A stretch of DNA of 35,397 nucleotides from Mycolicibacterium houstonense (lineage in GTDB: Bacteria > Actinomycetota > Actinomycetes > Mycobacteriales > Mycobacteriaceae). A program made the translations under genes and the position numbers. Shown here piece after piece: positions 6,723 through 14,474 of this stretch. The stretch lies in assembly GCF_900078665.2 (NCBI RefSeq), contig NZ_LT546212.1, forward strand, positions 1-35,397. The letters are read 5' to 3'. Under the pieces are notes generated by a model that did not search any database, was not told the DNA's origin, and saw nothing but the letters and a program-made list of their open reading frames with translations. Every line of letters starts with the position of its first letter. The first letter of the stretch is position 1.

Positions 6723-8357
6723 TCAATACAAACGGCGAGGAACGTACGAATGCTTCGGGCGCGGCTTCGCACCCTCACGCCGAGCATCAACACACGCCGT
6801 CCACGACAACACCGCCGACATAGCGGCATCAATCTTGTCCTCAAGCCGCCCATCCTGCTTCTGCAAAATCCAATGCGGCTGACCAAACTCATCAACAGTC
6901 TTCAACTCTTTACGCGCCGAATTACCCATGTGCTCCAGCAACGTATCCCGAAAAACGTTGTCCGCATACGACACAATCCGCGAATCAATCGCCTCAACAT
7001 ACGCACGCAACGCCGGCACCATCCGCGACTTCACCTGCGTATGCCACTCAACAACCTGATCCGGCCAACGAGAAGCCCAAGACGCCACAGGCTCATACCA
7101 ATGCGGCGGATCGCAATACAACCGCCACACTTCGTATTTGGTCATCATCTGCGCAACGAGATCCGTCACCTCGTCAACGGGGACTTCCCACTCATCCACG
7201 TTCTCCGGACGCTCCCAACAACCCAGAAGCATCTGCCGACCAGTCGACACCTCAGTAATCGTCAACGCCGTTGCATCACGGAACTGCGCCCCATCAAAAC
7301 CCGCAGTGACAAACGCCCCATCCGGAATCGACTCGTCAACCTTCAGGCCCTCAACCTTGACCATGTCAAACGCCTGAGAACCACCCTGACGCCAACGGTT
7401 CAACCACACTCGTTCCAGGAACGGCTTATCCGCACCAGGCCGATCCCACTGAGACGCAATCTCATCAAACTGGCCAGGACCAAACTCCCCCGCCGGCCCC
7501 GTCGCTTCAGCAATCGCCCGAATGCGCTCATCCTTGACCGACAGGTCATGACCGCCATCATCAGTCCTGTACAGATAGAACAAATCCGGGCGCTCAATAT
7601 CGCCCGCCGCGATCTTCAACGCCTCAGCATGAACATTCTCAGCAACCGAACCCTGCCCAGGCTGACCAGCAGTCCCCACATACAACGACCACGGATCATC
7701 CAACGGACGCTTCGGCAAATTCGCATCCATCGTCTGATGCGCCTGCAACTGACGCGGCAAATACAACCGGTGCGGCTCATCGAAACAATTCATCGTCGTA
7801 CGAGCGCCATCACGAGAACCCGGCGAGTTCGCCAACGGAACAGCCTTACCGTCCTCGCGGCCACGCGGATCCAACCGGCAGATACGCTCTTTCGACACAT
7901 CAAACAGATCCGCGTCCGGACCCTCCGCGATGACATACGTCAACGCACCAAACGCCAGTTCCTCAACCTGCTCAACCGAAACCGCAAGCATCGGAATGTA
8001 CGGCGCACGGACAGGCCGGCCCACCGGATTCCCGTAAGCATCCCAACCGTCGAACCGCGTCGGCCCCTCAGGATGCAGCTCACAGAACGCCAACAACGCC
8101 TGCTTCTCCGTCTTAGCCAAACCCTTACGAACCGAGAGACCAACCCGCTTGAACCGGCGGCGCCCCTCCCACGGATGCCCCTTCGGGTACACCTCGTAAG
8201 CCCGATAGATGAACGCCCGGAACTCCGGATCAATCACATACGGCTCACCCTGCAACGACCCCGGGCCATAGACCGCGCGCTCCTCAATCAACGCGCAAAT
8301 CTGCGGACCCAACGTCGGCCACGGCTCCGGATCAGGACCCGGAACAACAAGAAGCAT
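6723..8357 (-). CDS. terL: Terminase large subunit
   Basis: 544 residues. The ATPase half has a variant Walker A (GLSVRKGLAKTE, residues about 73-84) and Walker B ending in FDEPH (residues 192-196). The nuclease half has an RNase H-like acidic set: FDG (D355), CDPPHW (D416) and EDKIDAA (D507/D510). Length is normal for the family. It powers DNA packaging into the procapsid and cuts the concatemer at cos or pac. It starts just after the small subunit stop and is coupled to the portal gene. Confidence 0.95.
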   Translation of the reverse strand: MLLVVPGPDPEPWPTLGPQICALIEERAVYGPGSLQGEPYVIDPEFRAFIYRAYEVYPKGHPWEGRRRFKRVGLSVRKGLAKTEKQALLAFCELHPEGPTRFDGWDAYGNPVGRPVRAPYIPMLAVSVEQVEELAFGALTYVIAEGPDADLFDVSKERICRLDPRGREDGKAVPLANSPGSRDGARTTMNCFDEPHRLYLPRQLQAHQTMDANLPKRPLDDPWSLYVGTAGQPGQGSVAENVHAEALKIAAGDIERPDLFYLYRTDDGGHDLSVKDERIRAIAEATGPAGEFGPGQFDEIASQWDRPGADKPFLERVWLNRWRQGGSQAFDMVKVEGLKVDESIPDGAFVTAGFDGAQFRDATALTITEVSTGRQMLLGCWERPENVDEWEVPVDEVTDLVAQMMTKYEVWRLYCDPPHWYEPVASWASRWPDQVVEWHTQVKSRMVPALRAYVEAIDSRIVSYADNVFRDTLLEHMGNSARKELKTVDEFGQPHWILQKQDGRLEDKIDAAMSAVLSWTACVDARREGAKPRPKHSYVPRRLY

Positions 8358-8360
8358 CAG

Positions 8361-8819
8361 CTACACGGCATACAAGCCGCTACGGGGATCATCACCCGAC
8401 GGCGGAGGCGGAGTAGCCGGCTGATCGGCCTTACGCCGCTTCGACCCCTTGGCCTTCGAATCCTCAGTCGCCTCGATCTGCCACTCAAGTCGGCGCCGCG
8501 CTAACGGGTTAGTCCCATAGTCGGCATCAGCCTTCTCAAGACGAACCTGAACCTCGGCCCGCTGCCTCGGCGTCTCAGCCAACCAAAAATCGTTGTACAA
8601 CATCGCCACACGAAGCAGACCATTAATGTCCATCTCCGCGTACTCAGTAGCCATCGGAGACGACCACAAATCCGACCACCAACGACGAGTCAACGAATGC
8701 CAACCGATCTCATCCGGCAACGGCGGCTCTTCAACATCATGATCCGCAGACAAGGTCGCGCGCGTAGAAGCCTTATTGGCCCTCGCGCGAACACTCTGAT
8801 CCTTCAAGTGATTCGGCAT
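8361..8819 (-). CDS. terS: Terminase small subunit
   Basis: 152 residues from ATG 8819. GGGAGG sits 5 nt upstream of this ATG and only 2 nt from the alternative at 8822, which favours the second. The core contains WWSDLWSSPMATEYAEMD and a helical segment ending ARRRLEWQIEATEDSKAK, a pattern of actinophage small terminases. A Lys-rich and Pro-rich tail follows. It recognises the packaging site and recruits the large subunit. It is the first gene after the gene-free region. Confidence 0.8.
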   Translation of the reverse strand: MPNHLKDQSVRARANKASTRATLSADHDVEEPPLPDEIGWHSLTRRWWSDLWSSPMATEYAEMDINGLLRVAMLYNDFWLAETPRQRAEVQVRLEKADADYGTNPLARRRLEWQIEATEDSKAKGSKRRKADQPATPPPPSGDDPRSGLYAV

Positions 8820-8822
8820 CAT

Positions 8823-9005
8823 TACCTCCCGTTACGGGAACACGCAGGCAGCCCGTTTCGGGTGCATAGCCTGACTAATCAATGGCCCGGGGAACCGTAG
8901 GCGAGAAAATCCGCAGCCCCATCCGTAGGGCGGCGGGAGGGCACCCACGGCCCCCACCCCTCCCCCTCGTTCACATTTCCGCAGGTCAGGGCACCTGCCT
9001 GGCCT
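8823..9005 (-). other. Gene-free region upstream of terminase, possible cos region
   Basis: 183 bp between the HNH gene and terS with no good ORF. It contains strong purine/pyrimidine asymmetry: the plus strand at about 8927-8970 is a run of G-rich then C-rich blocks (GGGCGGCGGGAGGGC, then CCCCCACCCCTCCCCCTC). In many actinophages the cos site lies just here, beside terS and an HNH nuclease. The cohesive ends cannot be located from sequence alone. Confidence 0.35.
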
Positions 9006-9716
9006 CTATCCGATGAGCAGTAGTTGCTCTCCTCCGCCACGATCGCCCTTCAGCGAGTTGCAGAGGAAGCAAGCACAGCGACAGTTGCTTGGTTCATGTG
9101 TGCCGCCGGACGCTAGGGGGATGATGTGGTCCAGGGTTGGCGCCTTGGGATGTGGCACCTTCTTGGTTTGATCTGTCTTCTTGCCGCATAGGTGGCAGCG
9201 GTAGCCGTCTCGATTGAATACCCTTTTGCGGTACACCGGTTCGACATAGGCTCCAGCCTTGCGCGCACGCTTACGTTCTTCGTGCGCACGCCTCATGCAC
9301 GTGTCGGTGCAGTATCGGCTACTTGCGTGTTCGGACAGGTACCAGTCGCCGCAGCTTTGGCACTGTCCCGAAGTCCATCGTCGGTGTGGTGATCGAACCG
9401 TGCCGTCGCCCACGTAGAGCGCAGGCAGGCGCCGTTCGATTGCGCGGCGTCGCATGGCTTGGATGCGTGCGCGCTCCCGAACCTTCCATTGGCATTCACG
9501 TGAGCAGTACTTTGCATCCGCGTCAGTGCGGCCTTGGAACTCTCGACTGCACTCAGCGCATATCCCGGTCTTGGTCTTGCGGTATCGGTAGCCGGATGCT
9601 TTGCGCTTGGCGTTCTGTTTACGTGTCGATGCGGTGCGTGCGCACTTGTTGGTGCAGTACTTGCGCTTGCGTCCAGTGAACGCGCCATCGCATTGGGAGC
9701 ATGTATGCTCGTTCAT
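9006..9716 (-). CDS. HNH endonuclease with three N-terminal zinc fingers
   Basis: 236 residues from ATG 9716, supported by GAGGAG 6 nt upstream. Three fingers of the form CxxC-x(10-14)-YCxxxC are visible (CSQC..YCTNKC, CAEC..YCSREC, CQSC..YCTDTC), followed by a C-terminal HNH domain: RDGYRCHLCGKK, then TLDHIIPLASGGTHEPSN and CNSLKG. Multi-finger HNH proteins of this type are often mobile or homing nucleases. It sits next to a second HNH gene and the possible cos region, so a packaging role is also open. A promoter, leader peptide and hairpin precede it. Confidence 0.85.
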   Translation of the reverse strand: MNEHTCSQCDGAFTGRKRKYCTNKCARTASTRKQNAKRKASGYRYRKTKTGICAECSREFQGRTDADAKYCSRECQWKVRERARIQAMRRRAIERRLPALYVGDGTVRSPHRRWTSGQCQSCGDWYLSEHASSRYCTDTCMRRAHEERKRARKAGAYVEPVYRKRVFNRDGYRCHLCGKKTDQTKKVPHPKAPTLDHIIPLASGGTHEPSNCRCACFLCNSLKGDRGGGEQLLLIG

Positions 9717-9778
9717 GTCGAACTCCTCAGTAGTTCGGCCATCGCCCCGGGACTGTTGGCGCAGTCGCCGGGGCTCAT
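9713..9778 (-). CDS. Possible leader peptide upstream of the HNH gene
   Basis: A 21-codon frame (MSPGDCANSPGAMAELLRSS then T) runs from ATG 9778 to a TGA overlapping the HNH start ATG as ATGA. It begins 11 nt after the putative -10 hexamer. It spans the strong hairpin at 9744-9774 and the HNH ribosome binding site. Translation of this frame could therefore control hairpin formation. There is no ribosome binding site of its own. Confidence 0.35.
   Translation of the reverse strand: MSPGDCANSPGAMAELLRSST
9744..9774 (-). promoter_or_regulatory. Strong stem-loop in the HNH leader
   Basis: GCCCCGGGACTG (9744-9755) pairs with CAGTC (9762-9766) and CCGGGGC (9768-9774). This makes a 12 bp stem with one bulged base and a 6-nt loop. 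It lies between the promoter and the HNH ribosome binding site. No U-tract follows, so it is an attenuator-like or protective structure rather than a clear terminator. Confidence 0.5.
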
Positions 9779-9789
9779 TGTTGCTTTTG

Positions 9790-9824
9790 ATTTTACCTAG
9801 CAAATTTGCTGGTTGAGGAGGTTA
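9790..9824 (-). promoter_or_regulatory. Repeated phage promoter, copy 1
   Basis: Reading the minus strand: CCTCCTCAACC with -35-like CTCAAC at 9812-9817, exactly 16 bp, then TAAAAT at 9790-9795. The spacer contains the perfect palindrome AGCAAATTTGCT (9799-9810). The box begins at the stop codon of the upstream HNH gene. It belongs to a five-copy family and would drive the HNH1 gene and onward into terminase. Confidence 0.65.
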
Positions 9825-10184
9825 GTTGGCCCTCCGTGACCGCACTTGGTGTCCTTGTGCGATGTGTCCTTCGTCTGCGGACTTCTTCTTGTGGCACTCT
9901 TTGCAGACTGCTTGGCCGTTGGCTGCGTCGTATTCGGTGCCGCCTAGCCCTACTGCGAGTATGTGATCTGCTTGGTTTGCCCGCCCTGTGCAGCCTTGGT
10001 ATCGGATCTGACACCACCAGCCGGCACGATCGAGCACTACCTTGCGCCATGCTTCGTGTCGTGGGTCTTTGGTGCGTGGGTTGCCTTTGCCCCATCTGTG
10101 TTTGGTGGTGTGGGTTGGGCAGTGGCGTGTGGGTGTGAGTGTGGTGCAGGTTGGGTGTGCGCAGACGCGTGGTGCTCGTGGCAT
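9822..10184 (-). CDS. HNH endonuclease (packaging-type)
   Basis: 120 residues from ATG 10184, which overlaps the previous stop as TAATG. The N-terminus has a Cys-rich finger (CAHPTC and a CPTH). The HNH core follows: VLDRAGWWCQIRYQGCTGRA, then ADHILAVGLGGTEYDAANGQ and CKECHKKKSADEG. Small HNH proteins next to terminase are required for cos cleavage and packaging in several siphophages, so that role is likely here. It could alternatively be mobile. Confidence 0.85.
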   Translation of the reverse strand: MPRAPRVCAHPTCTTLTPTRHCPTHTTKHRWGKGNPRTKDPRHEAWRKVVLDRAGWWCQIRYQGCTGRANQADHILAVGLGGTEYDAANGQAVCKECHKKKSADEGHIAQGHQVRSRRAN

Positions 10185-10807
10185 TAGCCGAGTCTCACTT
10201 GTGTTGTGTTCCACGTTGGCTGGCCGTGTTGCCAGGCTTTGCGTGGTTTGTTGTTGGCGTGTTGGTGTGTGACGAGTGTGGGTTCGTCTCGGTGTTCGAC
10301 CATGCTTGGCCAGGTGTACGCAACCATGTGTCCGTTGGCTCTTGCCCATTCGGTTATGGCTTCATCGATGGGGGCTTTGGATTTGTGTGCGAGTAGGTCT
10401 GGGATGTGCTCGACGCGGATGGCGTAGGCGACTGCGTGTAGTAGTTGTTCGCCTATGATCCAGGCTGCGTTGTTGTCGGTGGCTTTGGTTGCGGCTTGGC
10501 GTATGAAGCGTTGCCATTGAATTGGATACGACGTGCCGAGGTAGAACGACAGGATCGGTGCGGGTGCGAGTTCCAGTGCGTGGCTCAGGTTGTCTGCCCA
10601 GTTGTCGCACAGGATCGCATCGTCTTCGAGGATCACTGCCCACTCAGCGTCTTTGGTGCTGGCCCATTCGAGGCAGCGTCGGTGGTTTCCGCTGCATCCG
10701 CGTGTGCCGTTGTCGAATGATGCGAAGGTTGCGCTGGCTTCTTCCATGAGTTGGTGTGCTGCGGCGCTTCGGGTTAGGTGGGCGACGATGGCGGTGTGGT
10801 GTGTCAT
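10184..10807 (-). CDS. Glycosyltransferase, GT25-like
   Basis: 207 residues from ATG 10807 (overlap TGATG with the upstream gene). Family features are GCSGNHRRCLEWA near residue 37-49, then WAVILEDDAILCDNW with the ILEDDA metal/sugar-nucleotide motif near residue 58, and a later HAVAYAIR segment. This is the layout of LPS- or collagen-type GT25 enzymes, which transfer a hexose from a sugar nucleotide. It belongs to a cluster with two other glycosyltransferases and a GT-methyltransferase fusion, suggesting stepwise glycan building. Probable targets are virion proteins or host surface polymers. Confidence 0.7.
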   Translation of the reverse strand: MTHHTAIVAHLTRSAAAHQLMEEASATFASFDNGTRGCSGNHRRCLEWASTKDAEWAVILEDDAILCDNWADNLSHALELAPAPILSFYLGTSYPIQWQRFIRQAATKATDNNAAWIIGEQLLHAVAYAIRVEHIPDLLAHKSKAPIDEAITEWARANGHMVAYTWPSMVEHRDEPTLVTHQHANNKPRKAWQHGQPTWNTTQVRLG

Positions 10808-10989
10808 CAAAGCTCGGTGTATTCGCGCGTCCTTTGCAGCGGCCACGGATCGTTCGGTGTGATTCGGACGCTCCAACTGACGATCTGTCCGTCTTCGTCG
10901 CGGTCTGCGTATTCAACGTCGATCTTGGCGTCTTCGCATTTGAAGATGGGGTTGCCGTCTGCGTCGATGACGACGATTGCGCGGTTCAT
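10807..10989 (-). CDS. Small hypothetical protein
   Basis: 60 residues beginning MNRAIVVIDADGNPIFKCED. It is beta-rich with no known motif. Its stop overlaps the GT25-like start and its own start overlaps the preceding stop (ATGA), so it is translationally coupled in the glycosyltransferase operon. Confidence 0.7.
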   Translation of the reverse strand: MNRAIVVIDADGNPIFKCEDAKIDVEYADRDEDGQIVSWSVRITPNDPWPLQRTREYTEL

Positions 10990-11195
10990 TCCGGACCCCT
11001 TGCTCTGACTTTGGTGGATTGCACGGCTACCGTCTGGTGGGGTGCCATGCGCGGGGTGATGGATCCGTAGTCATATATGGGATCCACGGCCATTGAGCAT
11101 CGGAGCCAGCCGTGGCCTTCGTCCTTCAGGATGTGGCCGTCGTGGTCTTGCCCGTCGAATTCGACGATGACATCGTCGCCTGGTTGCCAGCCCAT
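10986..11195 (-). CDS. Small hypothetical protein, SH3-like beta pattern
   Basis: 69 residues beginning MGWQPGDDVIVEFDGQDHDG. The opening 'PGDDVIVEFDGQDHDGHIL' resembles small beta-barrel (KOW/SH3-like) folds. The evidence for function is nil. It sits between a micro-ORF and the 60-residue gene in the glycosyltransferase operon. Confidence 0.65.
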   Translation of the reverse strand: MGWQPGDDVIVEFDGQDHDGHILKDEGHGWLRCSMAVDPIYDYGSITPRMAPHQTVAVQSTKVRARGPE

Positions 11196-11205
11196 ACGTT
11201 TGAGC

Positions 11206-11292
11206 CTATTCGCTTGTGTGACTGGTTGATCGGGTTGTTACCAACCATCTGATGCGGTACCAGATGATGAGTAGCCATTGCCACAGGAACAT
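11206..11292 (-). CDS. Putative 28-aa membrane micro-protein
   Basis: The frame starts at ATG 11292, overlapping the glycosyltransferase stop as TGATG, and encodes MFLWQWLLIIWYRIRWLVTT plus eight polar residues. It is a single hydrophobic, Trp-rich helix. Coupling to the upstream stop and the TM-like composition support it; the small size means it could be chance. Confidence 0.4.
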   Translation of the reverse strand: MFLWQWLLIIWYRIRWLVTTRSTSHTSE

Positions 11293-11993
11293 CAGTTGCC
11301 GCCTGCTGTGAGTTGGCGGATTCGTTCTGGTGTTTGGGCCGCACGGTAGAGCTGGTAGCGGGCCTTGTTGCGTTCGGTGGCGGCGCGATCCTCGGGCGTC
11401 AGGTGTGAACCTTGGGCGCCTGAGAGGTGGTACATGTGGTAGCCGTTGCCTTCAACGAATCGTGTGGGTCCGCAGCAGATCCGGAATGCTCGTTCGCAGG
11501 CGTCGTCGTCGTACCACGCTCCGCTGAACTCGGTTGGCCATTGTCCGATCGCTTCGATGGAGGCTCGTGATACAACGTTGACGGCGCCGATGGATTTGTA
11601 TTCGCCGCGCACCTGTTCTGCTTGGGCTTCTGCCGGCGCGATTGTGTGGGCGCGAACAAGTTCTGTGTCGGCCTCGGTCATCGCCATGAAGCGTGAGAAC
11701 GGGACCACGAGTCCAGGCTTTTCGGCTGCCATCTCAACCGCTTGCTCGATCTGGTTGAGTGAAACGATCAGGTCTGATTCTGCGTACACGATCACGTCTG
11801 CACGTAGTTGTTGTGCTGCCGCGTTGTAGCAGGCTGATCTGTTGAATTGGGCGTCTCCGGTTTGTCCGTCATCGAAGACGTGTGCGTATATGCCGAGGCT
11901 GGCCCAGTGTTCGAGTGCCCGGTTGAGGTTGGCTGGGCGGCGCCAGTCTTTGCCTCGGTCTCTGAATGGGATTGCTACGGCGAAGCTCGTCAT
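11292..11993 (-). CDS. Glycosyltransferase, family 2-like (GT-A)
   Basis: 233 residues from ATG 11993 (ATGA overlap with the upstream gene). It begins MTSFAVAIPFRDRGKDWRR, has a VFDDGQ segment, and carries ADVIVYAESDLIV, where the acidic pair takes the place of the DxD motif. The acceptor half has SGAWYDDDACERAFRICC, then a GNGYHMYHLSG segment. This is the GT-A galactosyltransferase-like arrangement. Third glycosyltransferase of the cluster. Confidence 0.75.
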   Translation of the reverse strand: MTSFAVAIPFRDRGKDWRRPANLNRALEHWASLGIYAHVFDDGQTGDAQFNRSACYNAAAQQLRADVIVYAESDLIVSLNQIEQAVEMAAEKPGLVVPFSRFMAMTEADTELVRAHTIAPAEAQAEQVRGEYKSIGAVNVVSRASIEAIGQWPTEFSGAWYDDDACERAFRICCGPTRFVEGNGYHMYHLSGAQGSHLTPEDRAATERNKARYQLYRAAQTPERIRQLTAGGN

Positions 11994-12811
11994 GTGAGGT
12001 ATTCCTCTGCGACGTCTTTGTACCAGCGGCGCATCTCGTTCCACTCTGCGTCGGGTATTTGTTGTGGCCCGAATGAGAGGTGGCTGGCGGTAAAGCCTTG
12101 CAGGATCAGCCGTGGGAGTGTGTTGGCGGCGCCTTCGTCTCCGAGTTGGGGCCATTGTTTGCAGTCGCGTCCGGAGATGATTCGGGGTGATCGTGTTCCG
12201 AGTGCGTTGGCGATTGCGCAGAGTGTGGGGTGGTCCATGCCGATGAGGTTGATGGATAGCCAGTCGTCGGTTGGGAACGCTTGGATGGGTTGGCCGATCA
12301 TCATGTCCCAGTTGCAGAAGTGGTCGTGGCTGGCGCGTGCGTAGTCCGCTGATTCGTGGACGTCTAGCAGTGGGATGTTCAACGCGGTGAAGCGTTTCCA
12401 TAGGCTGTGCTCTAGCCGTGTGGAGGCACCGTTGTTGACTGTTTTGGCTGAGATGACTGATCCACGGTTTTCATCGATGGTGTCGATGAATGTGCCGAAG
12501 CGTTTGGTTTCGATGAACACAACGTCGTCATCGAGTTTCACGAACAGGGCGTCGGCGTATTTGCGGTTGGTGTAGTGGCGCCATACGTCGTTGAAGCCGG
12601 TCCAGGCGCATCCGCCGTAGTAGTCGGATCGGACGGTGATGCGGTCTCCGGTGATGGATTGGACGTATTCGTGGTCGGTTTCGTTGCGGCATAGGTCCCA
12701 GAGGTGTACTTCGACTTCTGGGTTTTCTTGGATGATGCGGCGTAGGTATGGGAGTTGCAGTTCGATGTTTTCGCGGCGACCGTAGAAGGTGAACAGGATG
12801 ACTCTCGACAA
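11990..12811 (-). CDS. Glycosyltransferase-like protein (GT-A fold with DDD)
   Basis: 273 residues if started at TTG 12811, which has GAGAGG 7 nt upstream. Frames further upstream run into the previous gene. It begins MSRVILFTFYGRRENIELQL and has the catalytic-type ALFVKLDDDVVFIE at about residues 96-109, and a later CNWDMMIGQPI. Architecture resembles galactosyltransferase/fringe-like enzymes. Clustered and coupled with the other sugar enzymes. Confidence 0.7.
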   Translation of the reverse strand: MSRVILFTFYGRRENIELQLPYLRRIIQENPEVEVHLWDLCRNETDHEYVQSITGDRITVRSDYYGGCAWTGFNDVWRHYTNRKYADALFVKLDDDVVFIETKRFGTFIDTIDENRGSVISAKTVNNGASTRLEHSLWKRFTALNIPLLDVHESADYARASHDHFCNWDMMIGQPIQAFPTDDWLSINLIGMDHPTLCAIANALGTRSPRIISGRDCKQWPQLGDEGAANTLPRLILQGFTASHLSFGPQQIPDAEWNEMRRWYKDVAEEYLT

Positions 12812-12822
12812 GGTCGCGCCTC

Positions 12823-14070
12823 TCAGGTGATGCGGATTGCCCAGGCTTCGTGGGAGTGTCCGACGACTGCCCATTTGATTCCTGTGCGGTCGGCGAACTC
12901 TCGCCATGCTTGTTGTTCGTGGTCTTCGCAGGTGTCGTAGCCGTGCCATTCGTCAAACACGATGTAGGTGCCGGGTTTGAGTGCGGGTGCGATGTGTTCG
13001 AGGACGGTGCGGGTGGAGCTGAGCAGGTCGCAGTCGATGTGCACTAGGCCGACGTGATCTGGCAGTTCAAAGTTTGGGAGTGTGTCCGCGTATAGTCCGA
13101 TGATGAGTTCCGCGTTGGGGATCTTGGGCGGCTTGTTCGCGAACGATCCTTTGGGGAACTCTGGCCGCCAGTCTTCGGGTAGGCCGGCGAATGAGTCGAA
13201 TCCGATTACGGGCATGTGGTAGGCGATGGCGCGGGTGGATTGTCCGGAACCGACGCCGAATTCGAGTGCTACTCCGGTTGGGTGGAGTCCGACCACGTGT
13301 GCTAGTAGTGCGTAGTGGTGGGTGGGTTCGAAGTAGGGGCCTAGCGAGTAGTCCTGTGTGCCTTCGCCGGTCTTGTATGGGAAGTGGGGCCAGCCTTGCC
13401 AGCGGTGTGCCCAACGTTTTCCGTTGGCGTCGCATAGGCGGCGGCGTTCGTTGACGTTGAATCGTGATGAGCCGCGTGTGTTGCCGCGTTCTTTGTCGCG
13501 GCAGTAGAAGAGTTCGTGTGAGCCTGCAACATCGGCGTAGGGCCATGTGGTTAGGCCGGTGTCGTGTGCTCGTTGTTGCCAGTCGACGTGTTCGCCGCCG
13601 TGGACTCCGAATGCGGTGTTCATGCCGCCGATGGTGTCGATGACTCGTTTTTCAGCGTAGAGGAGGCAGCCGCGTGGGAATCCGATCGCAACGTGCTGGT
13701 CGTCTTGGTAGGTGATTTGGTGGCGTCCGGGGCCTGGCCATTGGAAGCTGAGGTGCGGTTCGGGTGATTCGACGTATGGCTGCCACCAGTTGTCGGTGAT
13801 GGGCCAAATGTCGTCATCCGAGAGCCAGATGTGTTCGCCGCCGAGTTCCATGAGTGCCGCGATGCCTGCGTTTTTGGCGACTGCGATGCCTTGCGGGTAC
13901 TCGTGGCGGATGACGGTGGCGCCGGGAATGTCGGGCACGGGAACATCGCTGCCGTCGTCAACCACAACGAGGTGGGCGCCGTCTGGTAGGTGTTTCTGCC
14001 AGTTGCGTAGTGCGTCTTGGAAGGTGTCGCGGCGGTTGTGGGTGGTGATTGCGACACCCAGGTTAGTCAT
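12823..14070 (-). CDS. Bifunctional glycosyltransferase (GT2) - O-methyltransferase fusion
   Basis: 415 residues. Residues 1-200 are a GT2 domain: AITTHNRRDTF, VVVDDGSD (35-42), WLSDDDIWP (82-90) and FGVHGGEHVDWQQRAHDTG (154-172). Residues about 255-415 are a TylF/macrocin-type SAM-dependent methyltransferase: LEFGVGSGQSTRAIA (269-283), GFDSFAGLPEDWRPEFPKG (290-308), HIDCDLLSSTRTVLEHI (344-360) and VFDEWHGYD (371-379). One protein could add a sugar and methylate it, capping a glycan. The 48-residue zinc protein upstream overlaps its start. Fusions of these two domains are a feature of phage glycan islands. Confidence 0.85.
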   Translation of the reverse strand: MTNLGVAITTHNRRDTFQDALRNWQKHLPDGAHLVVVDDGSDVPVPDIPGATVIRHEYPQGIAVAKNAGIAALMELGGEHIWLSDDDIWPITDNWWQPYVESPEPHLSFQWPGPGRHQITYQDDQHVAIGFPRGCLLYAEKRVIDTIGGMNTAFGVHGGEHVDWQQRAHDTGLTTWPYADVAGSHELFYCRDKERGNTRGSSRFNVNERRRLCDANGKRWAHRWQGWPHFPYKTGEGTQDYSLGPYFEPTHHYALLAHVVGLHPTGVALEFGVGSGQSTRAIAYHMPVIGFDSFAGLPEDWRPEFPKGSFANKPPKIPNAELIIGLYADTLPNFELPDHVGLVHIDCDLLSSTRTVLEHIAPALKPGTYIVFDEWHGYDTCEDHEQQAWREFADRTGIKWAVVGHSHEAWAIRIT

Positions 14071-14209
14071 CGAGCCAGTCCATGCAGTCGGGGCATTCCG
14101 CGTCTCCGCAGTAGCAGGTTGTTGGGTCGACTGCTCGTCCTATGTCGCGTTTGCGGTTCTTGTGCGGGCGGGCCGCGTTGGAGCGGCGCAATTCGAGTCG
14201 CGCCCGCAT
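14063..14209 (-). CDS. Small Cys-rich hypothetical protein (48 aa)
   Basis: From ATG 14209 to a TAA overlapping the start of the GT-methyltransferase gene by 8 bp. The product is basic at the N-terminus (MRARLELRRSNAARPHKNRK). It ends with CYCGDAECPDC, a CxC-x4-CxxC set able to bind zinc, and an acidic tail. It starts 5 nt after the previous stop. Too short for most ORF filters but tightly packed in the operon. Confidence 0.6.
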   Translation of the reverse strand: MRARLELRRSNAARPHKNRKRDIGRAVDPTTCYCGDAECPDCMDWLDD

Positions 14210-14213
14210 TGCG

Positions 14214-14474
14214 TCATCCACGGGTGTTGACGGTGATGTTGACGCGGTCTGGTGTTTCGTCCACGGTGAGGGTCCAGTGTCGGGGTGTGATGGGCATGTT
14301 GGCGAGGGTTTTGGTGACTGCGTTGGCGACGGATGGCATGAGTGCGACCATCCAGGGGTCGGGTGTGCCGCCCTTCAACTGCAACTTGTCCATTTCGGGT
14401 GGGTTTGAGGTCCAGTCGCCGGGGTTGCCGTCCATGAGTACATCACCGTCAACCTCAATGTGAATGTGCGCCAT
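14214..14474 (-). CDS. Hypothetical protein
   Basis: 86 residues from ATG 14474 (MAHIHIEVDGDVLMDGNPGD). The internal ATG is favoured over a longer frame reaching 14606, which would lie inside the upstream gene. Beta-rich with the closing strand HWTLTVDETPDRVNITVN. No family recognised. A purine-rich GAAAGAAG lies upstream. Confidence 0.65.
   Translation of the reverse strand: MAHIHIEVDGDVLMDGNPGDWTSNPPEMDKLQLKGGTPDPWMVALMPSVANAVTKTLANMPITPRHWTLTVDETPDRVNITVNTRG

Noticed and set aside
5320..6882. 520-aa plus-strand frame opposite the portal gene
   Set aside because: Arg/His-rich composition and no motifs; it is the codon-aligned antisense of a GC-rich gene, where stops are rare. It shows why the nuclease frame at 3975-4742 must be judged on motifs and not on length.
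6750..8504. 584-aa plus-strand frame opposite the large terminase
   Set aside because: Same antisense artefact; low-complexity Arg/Thr/Leu-rich product and no start signal.
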